Assembly: GCA_944391895.1 (NCBI GenBank)
Contig: CALXVF010000040.1
Span: 1 to 9,400, forward strand
DNA: 9,400 nucleotides
Reading direction: 5' to 3'
From: an uncultured Clostridia bacterium
GTDB lineage: Bacteria > Bacillota > Clostridia > TANB77 > CAG-508
The notes beneath the pieces are model-generated. The model was given only the letters and a program-made list of their open reading frames with translations. It was not told the origin of the DNA and made no database searches. Positions 6,190 through 9,400 of this stretch are shown here, piece by piece; position 1 is the stretch's first letter; each line of letters starts with the position of its first letter. Made by a program: the position numbers and the translations under genes.

Positions 6190-6816
6190 ATGGAAAATAA
6201 TAATGAATCTTCTAAAGATGAATTTGTTAAAGTGGATTTAAAAGATGGGACTAAGAATTCCAAGGATTTTTTTACGTCTTTTTTTCAAAGTCCTATTACT
6301 TTATTAAAAAACATAAGTAAATGCAAAAATTTCAAACTCTTTAATGTATCTCTGATAATACTTCTTATATGGCTTGTAATTACATTTATCCATTCTTTAT
6401 TCGATTACGGTAATTTGTATACAGGTATGACACATGCTTTAGTAATTATTAGGGACCTTACAATTCCAATCTTATCTGTTGGGTTTTTGTCGCTAATAAT
6501 TCACTGTATTAATCCTAATAAAGATGATGATTACAGATTAACCAATGCTGTGACTTCTGTTATTGTTTGCAAAATTCCAATTATCTTTTCTAGCTTTTTG
6601 TCTTTATTAGCTATTGTTAGTACTAACTTTTATTTTTTGTTAGACCCTATAACAGATTTTTGCACTGCAATTAGTATAATCTTTACTTTTTTTGCTATTA
6701 AATATTTATATAAAGAAAGTGAAGATGCCAAAAGTTTTAAAATGTTTTTAATTGTTGAAGCTGTATTTTATATTGTTTATTTATTTTTATCTTTTTTGGA
6801 TATTTATTTAATATAG
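6190..6816 (+). CDS. Five-helix integral membrane protein, possibly Yip1-like
   Basis: I do not recognise this 208-residue protein with certainty. The first 50 residues are charged and hydrophilic with no signal peptide. Five hydrophobic helices follow, at about 52-71, 85-107, 122-145, 150-172 and 185-206. The short loops include a charged NPNKDDDYR stretch (108-116) between helices 2 and 3 and KESEDAKSF (175-183) between 4 and 5. A soluble N-terminus, five helices and an internal proline (P130) resemble bacterial Yip1-domain proteins of unknown function. That is inference from architecture. The start is supported by AAGGAGA (6177-6183), about seven bases upstream. The gene ends 100 bases before hpf, which has its own promoter, and I see no strong terminator between them, so some read-through is possible. 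Confidence 0.75.
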   Translation: MENNNESSKDEFVKVDLKDGTKNSKDFFTSFFQSPITLLKNISKCKNFKLFNVSLIILLIWLVITFIHSLFDYGNLYTGMTHALVIIRDLTIPILSVGFLSLIIHCINPNKDDDYRLTNAVTSVIVCKIPIIFSSFLSLLAIVSTNFYFLLDPITDFCTAISIIFTFFAIKYLYKESEDAKSFKMFLIVEAVFYIVYLFLSFLDIYLI

Positions 6817-6848
6817 ATGTATAAATAGTAAAATTTCTCTCTTTTCTA

Positions 6849-6877
6849 TTGAAATATTTTACAATTAAATATATAAT
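6849..6877 (+). promoter_or_regulatory. Sigma-A promoter of hpf
   Basis: The -35 box is TTGAAA (6849-6854), the spacer is 17 bases and the -10 box is a perfect TATAAT (6872-6877). The predicted start near 6884 gives a leader of about 32 bases. Confidence 0.85.
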
Positions 6878-6890
6878 GTAGTTGTAAAAT
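6856..6890. promoter_or_regulatory. 9-bp inverted repeat over the hpf promoter, candidate operator
   Basis: ATTTTACAA (6856-6864) and its exact complement TTGTAAAAT (6882-6890) flank 17 bases that contain the -10 box. One arm lies in the spacer and the other on the predicted start. The position suits a repressor site, but I cannot assign a regulator. Confidence 0.5.
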
Positions 6891-6915
6891 CTTTTTAATA
6901 GAAAGGAGAATTTTT

Positions 6916-7446
6916 ATGAATTTAAACATAACAGGAAAAGATTTTGAATTAACTGATTCTATTAAATCATATATTAACGAAAAAGTTAGTAAATTAGAAA
7001 AATATTTTGGAAGTGATTTTGAAGCTGTTGCAACATTAAAAATTGAAGGAAATAACCAAGTTGCTGAAATCAGAGTAAACATCGCTGGTGAAACTTTCAA
7101 AGCAGCAACTGCAAGCAAAGATTTATATGCTTCTATTGATAAAGATATTGAAATATTAGAAGGACAAATAAGAAAAAGCAAAACTAAAAAAGATAAACAA
7201 AACATGGTTGAAACAATAAGAATGAACAATCAAGTAAATTCTGAAACTTCTTCTGAAGAAGGAGAAATAATTAAAACTATTTATTATAGTATTAAACCTC
7301 TTACTCCAGAAGACGCAAAATTAATTTTAGAAGAAGATGTAAAAAATAAATTCTTACCATTTATAAACGTAGAAACAAACAAAGTTAATGTAATATACAA
7401 ATTAAAAGACGGAAAAAACTTCGGTATATTAGAACCAGAAGATTAA
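6916..7446 (+). CDS. hpf: Ribosome hibernation promoting factor, long form
   Basis: Long HPF binds the decoding region of the 30S subunit and dimerises 70S ribosomes into inactive 100S particles during stress or stationary phase. The 176-residue protein has the N-terminal HPF/RaiA domain at 1-93, opening MNLNITGKDFELTDSIKSYI and including KLEKYFGSDFEA. A charged linker follows at about 94-117. The C-terminal dimerisation domain (about 118-176) contains KPLTPEDAKLIL (127-138), the VNVIYKLKDG segment and the terminal GILEPED. AAAGGAG (6902-6908), seven bases before the ATG, fixes the start. It has a near-consensus promoter, a candidate operator and a terminator, so it looks like a separately controlled gene. 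Nothing is missing from either domain. Confidence 0.95.
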   Translation: MNLNITGKDFELTDSIKSYINEKVSKLEKYFGSDFEAVATLKIEGNNQVAEIRVNIAGETFKAATASKDLYASIDKDIEILEGQIRKSKTKKDKQNMVETIRMNNQVNSETSSEEGEIIKTIYYSIKPLTPEDAKLILEEDVKNKFLPFINVETNKVNVIYKLKDGKNFGILEPED

Positions 7447-7451
7447 TATTC

Positions 7452-7479
7452 AAAGGGGAGATTGTATCTCTCCTTTTTT
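7452..7479 (+). terminator. Rho-independent terminator of hpf
   Basis: A 10-bp stem (7452-7461 with 7467-7476, one G-U wobble) surrounds a five-base loop, and its 3' arm runs into six T residues (7474-7479). It lies six bases after the hpf stop codon. The next gene starts only 36 bases later without a clear promoter, so termination may be partial. Confidence 0.85.
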
Positions 7480-7514
7480 ATATGTCAAAATACAATTTTA
7501 CGAGGAGTGATATT

Positions 7515-8954
7515 ATGAAAAAATATGATGTTATTGTAGTTGGTATGGGACCTAGTTCTGTATTTTTAGCTTATGAACTTGTTAAAAACAAAAAAGCCAA
7601 CAATATTTTATTAATTGAAGAAGGAAAAAGTGTAAGAAAACGTGTATGCCCTATTGAAAAAACTGGCAAATGTATAAAGTGTAAACCTTTTTGCAATATC
7701 ACAAGTGGTTTTTCTGGTGCTGGCGCTTTTTCTGATGGTAAACTTTCTTTATATAATCCTGACGATGATGATATTTATGTTGGTGGAGAATTACATGAAT
7801 ACATTGGAGTTCCTCAAACTAAAGAATTAATTGATTATACTGATAAAATTTATCTTAATTTTGGAGCTGACACGCATTTAAAAGGTACAGAGTATAAAGA
7901 TGAAGTAAAGAAAATTTATGATAAAGCCAAAAAGGAAAATATTAATTTAATTAGTATTCCTATTCGTCATTTAGGAACTGAAAAAAGTCATGAACTATAT
8001 GGCTTACTTGAAGATTTTTTAATAGAAAATAATGTTACTTTGCTATTTGAAACTATAGTATCTGACCTTATTATAGAGAATAATCAAGTTATTGGTGTCA
8101 GAACTAAAGCATCTAAATATATTGGTGATGATGTGGAGTTAGAAGATATTTATGCAGATAATGTTGTCATTGCCGTTGGAAGAAAAGGTGCAAATTGGTT
8201 AACCAATATGTGTTATAAGCATTCTATTAAAACAAATCCTGGTATTGTTGACATTGGTGTTAGATACGAACTTCCAGATGAAGTTATGAAAGATATTAAC
8301 AAATATATGTATGAAGGAAAATTTATTGGTAAACCTGAACCTTTTAGAGACAAGGTAAGAACTTTTTGCCAAAATCCAAGTGGTTTTGTTTCTACTGAGG
8401 TATATGATAATAACCTAACTTTAGTCAATGGACATTCTTATAAAGATAAGAAAAGTACTAATACTAATTTAGCTCTTTTGGTTTCTCATCACTTTAATTA
8501 TCCTTTTAATAAGCCAATTGAGTATGGTCGAAATGTTGCAAAAAATTTAAATGAGCTAGGTAATGGAAATGTAGTTGTTCAAAGACTTGGAGATATATAC
8601 AGAGGTAAAAGAACATGGCAAGAGGAACTAGAAAAAAATTCTGTTATTCCAACTTTAAAAGCTGCTGTTGCAGGAGATATTACTTTTGCTCTTGGTTATA
8701 GAACTATGACAGATATTCTTCAATTTATTAGAGCTATGGATAAAGTAATTGAAGGTTTTGCGGATCCTAATAATTTACTATATGGCCCTGAAATTAAATT
8801 TTACAGTAACAAAATTGATATTAATAGTAATTTTGAAACCAGTGTTAAAAACTTATATTCTATTGGAGATGGTGGCGGATTAACTAGAGGGCTTATGATG
8901 GCTTCTTGTTCTGGTGTTTACCTTGCTAGAGTTCTTGCTAAAAAAATTAAATAA
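7515..8954 (+). CDS. FAD-dependent dehydrogenase, COG2509-type (NAD(P)/FAD-dependent oxidoreductase)
   Basis: This is an uncharacterised FAD-dependent oxidoreductase; its substrate is unknown. A Rossmann start, YDVIVVGMGPSS (4-15), binds the ADP part of FAD, with S15 where the third glycine of GxGxxG usually sits, and E35/E36 end the second strand. Four cysteines follow, C45, C53, C56 and C60 (CPx6CxxCxxxC), before the SGFSGAGAFSDGKL segment (64-77). The C-terminal SIGDGGGLTRG (449-459) is the second FAD-contacting motif. I chose ATG 7515 (479 residues) over the in-frame ATG at 7482: AGGAG (7503-7507) lies seven bases before 7515, the protein then begins directly with the Rossmann strand, and 7482 abuts the hpf terminator. 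No clear promoter is visible, so expression may depend on read-through from hpf. Confidence 0.87.
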   Translation: MKKYDVIVVGMGPSSVFLAYELVKNKKANNILLIEEGKSVRKRVCPIEKTGKCIKCKPFCNITSGFSGAGAFSDGKLSLYNPDDDDIYVGGELHEYIGVPQTKELIDYTDKIYLNFGADTHLKGTEYKDEVKKIYDKAKKENINLISIPIRHLGTEKSHELYGLLEDFLIENNVTLLFETIVSDLIIENNQVIGVRTKASKYIGDDVELEDIYADNVVIAVGRKGANWLTNMCYKHSIKTNPGIVDIGVRYELPDEVMKDINKYMYEGKFIGKPEPFRDKVRTFCQNPSGFVSTEVYDNNLTLVNGHSYKDKKSTNTNLALLVSHHFNYPFNKPIEYGRNVAKNLNELGNGNVVVQRLGDIYRGKRTWQEELEKNSVIPTLKAAVAGDITFALGYRTMTDILQFIRAMDKVIEGFADPNNLLYGPEIKFYSNKIDINSNFETSVKNLYSIGDGGGLTRGLMMASCSGVYLARVLAKKIK

Positions 8955-8970
8955 ATTGAAATAAAAAAAC

Positions 8971-8992
8971 GAACCTAAATAAATTTAGGTTC
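8971..8992. terminator. Bidirectional terminator between the FAD-dehydrogenase gene and rpsT
   Basis: GAACCTAAAT (8971-8980) and its exact complement (8983-8992) form a 10-bp hairpin. An A run (8963-8969) lies on one side and a T run (8994-8998) on the other, so it can end transcripts from both convergent genes. Confidence 0.9.
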
Positions 8993-9010
8993 ATTTTTAT
9001 CTCTTATTTA

Positions 9011-9032
9011 TAAATAATTTCGAAATTATTTA
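9011..9032. repeat. 22-bp perfect palindrome downstream of rpsT
   Basis: An uninterrupted 22-bp palindrome centred on TTCGAA lies five bases beyond the rpsT stop codon. No T run follows on either strand. It may protect the rpsT 3' end or help the adjacent terminator; its role is unknown. Confidence 0.6.
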
Positions 9033-9036
9033 GTTA

Positions 9037-9400
9037 TTATTCTGCTTTTTTAGTTGTTTTCTTTGTTGTAGTAGTTTTCTTTGTTGTCTTTTTTGGAGCT
9101 TCTGCTTTTTCTTCAGCAGCTACTTCTGTTTTTTCAGCTTTTTTAGCTGTAGCCTTTTTTGGTTCTGCTTTTACAGCTAATTTGCTTTCTAATCTTGATT
9201 TTTTTCTTGAAGCTGCATTTTTAGAAATAACTCCTTTTGTACAAGCACTATCTATTTTACTTTTAGCTAAAGATAATAGTTCGACAGCTTCTTTTTCTCC
9301 CTTAGAGTTAGCTTCTTCATATTTCTTTATAGCTGTTTTATATGCTGATTTTATCATATTATTTCTTTTTGTTTTTGTTTCTGCAACTTTAACTCTCTTT
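9037..9400 (-). CDS. rpsT: Small-subunit ribosomal protein S20, start beyond the window, with extended C-terminus
   Basis: S20 binds 16S rRNA early in 30S assembly. The frame stays open to the right edge. ATG 9357 is internal: the 14 codons before it read KRVKVAETKTKRNN, matching the conserved S20 N-terminus, so only a handful of residues are missing. The visible 120 residues include MIKSAYKTAIKKYEEA, KGVISKNAASRKKSRL and the usual end of the family near LESKL. A tail of about 45 residues (codons at 9177-9040) follows, rich in Lys, Ala, Thr and Glu and ending in repeated KKTT blocks, like a histone H1 or bacterial Hc1-type tail. Canonical S20 is about 85-90 residues. The gene converges on the FAD-dehydrogenase gene, and the two share a hairpin terminator. 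Confidence 0.93.
   Translation of the reverse strand, partial: KRVKVAETKTKRNNMIKSAYKTAIKKYEEANSKGEKEAVELLSLAKSKIDSACTKGVISKNAASRKKSRLESKLAVKAEPKKATAKKAEKTEVAAEEKAEAPKKTTKKTTTTKKTTKKAE

Noticed and set aside
6824..6850. Weak AT-only hairpin after the membrane-protein gene
   Set aside because: The stem has a bulge, few GC pairs and no T run, and it overlaps the hpf -35 region; it is not a credible terminator.
6846..7229. A 127-codon minus-strand frame opposite hpf
   Set aside because: It is a shadow of hpf with no ribosome-binding site and covers the hpf promoter.
7482..7514. The upstream ATG as start of the FAD dehydrogenase
   Set aside because: It sits directly after the hpf terminator with no ribosome-binding site; ATG 7515 has AGGAG at good spacing.

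Overview
The window is strongly AT-rich and carries clostridial-type low-GC Bacillota genes. The ctsR-mcsA-mcsB-clpC order, a long-form hpf with a dimerisation domain and the Lys/Ile/Asn-rich proteins all fit an AT-rich member of Clostridia, possibly a gut lineage. The species cannot be named from the sequence. Most of the window is chromosomal core. I see no prophage, CRISPR array, tRNA or rRNA.

Layout. Positions 1-94 (minus) hold the start of an unidentified gene that runs off the left edge and has a strong promoter at 132-160. Positions 204-295 hold a compound palindrome with a GC-richer core, which may be a small mobile element or a structured 3' RNA. Positions 325-4770 (minus) are the class III heat-shock operon, transcribed ctsR > mcsA > mcsB > clpC from a consensus promoter overlapped at its start point by a CtsR operator. 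Positions 4941-5855 (minus) encode an Rpn/PD-(D/E)XK nuclease with its own terminator and one or two promoters; it is the only clearly accessory, possibly anti-phage gene here. Positions 5856-6189 are a regulatory intergenic region with a 14-bp direct repeat.

Positions 6190-6816 (plus) encode a five-helix membrane protein. Positions 6916-7446 (plus) are hpf, which has a near-consensus promoter overlapped by a 9-bp inverted repeat and is followed by a hairpin terminator. Positions 7515-8954 (plus) encode an FAD-dependent dehydrogenase of the COG2509 type with a four-cysteine motif. A bidirectional terminator separates it from the convergent, right-truncated rpsT (ribosomal protein S20), which carries an unusual Lys/Thr/Ala-rich C-terminal tail.

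How the genes relate. CtsR represses the operon. McsA and McsB phosphorylate arginines on proteins, which can mark them for the ClpC unfoldase and its ClpP partner (not in this window). HPF and S20 both concern the 30S subunit but are not in one operon. The best leads are a possible intragenic small protein inside the Rpn gene, the palindromic element after clpC, the inverted repeat on the hpf promoter, altered residues in the putative phosphoarginine pocket of McsB, and the S20 tail.
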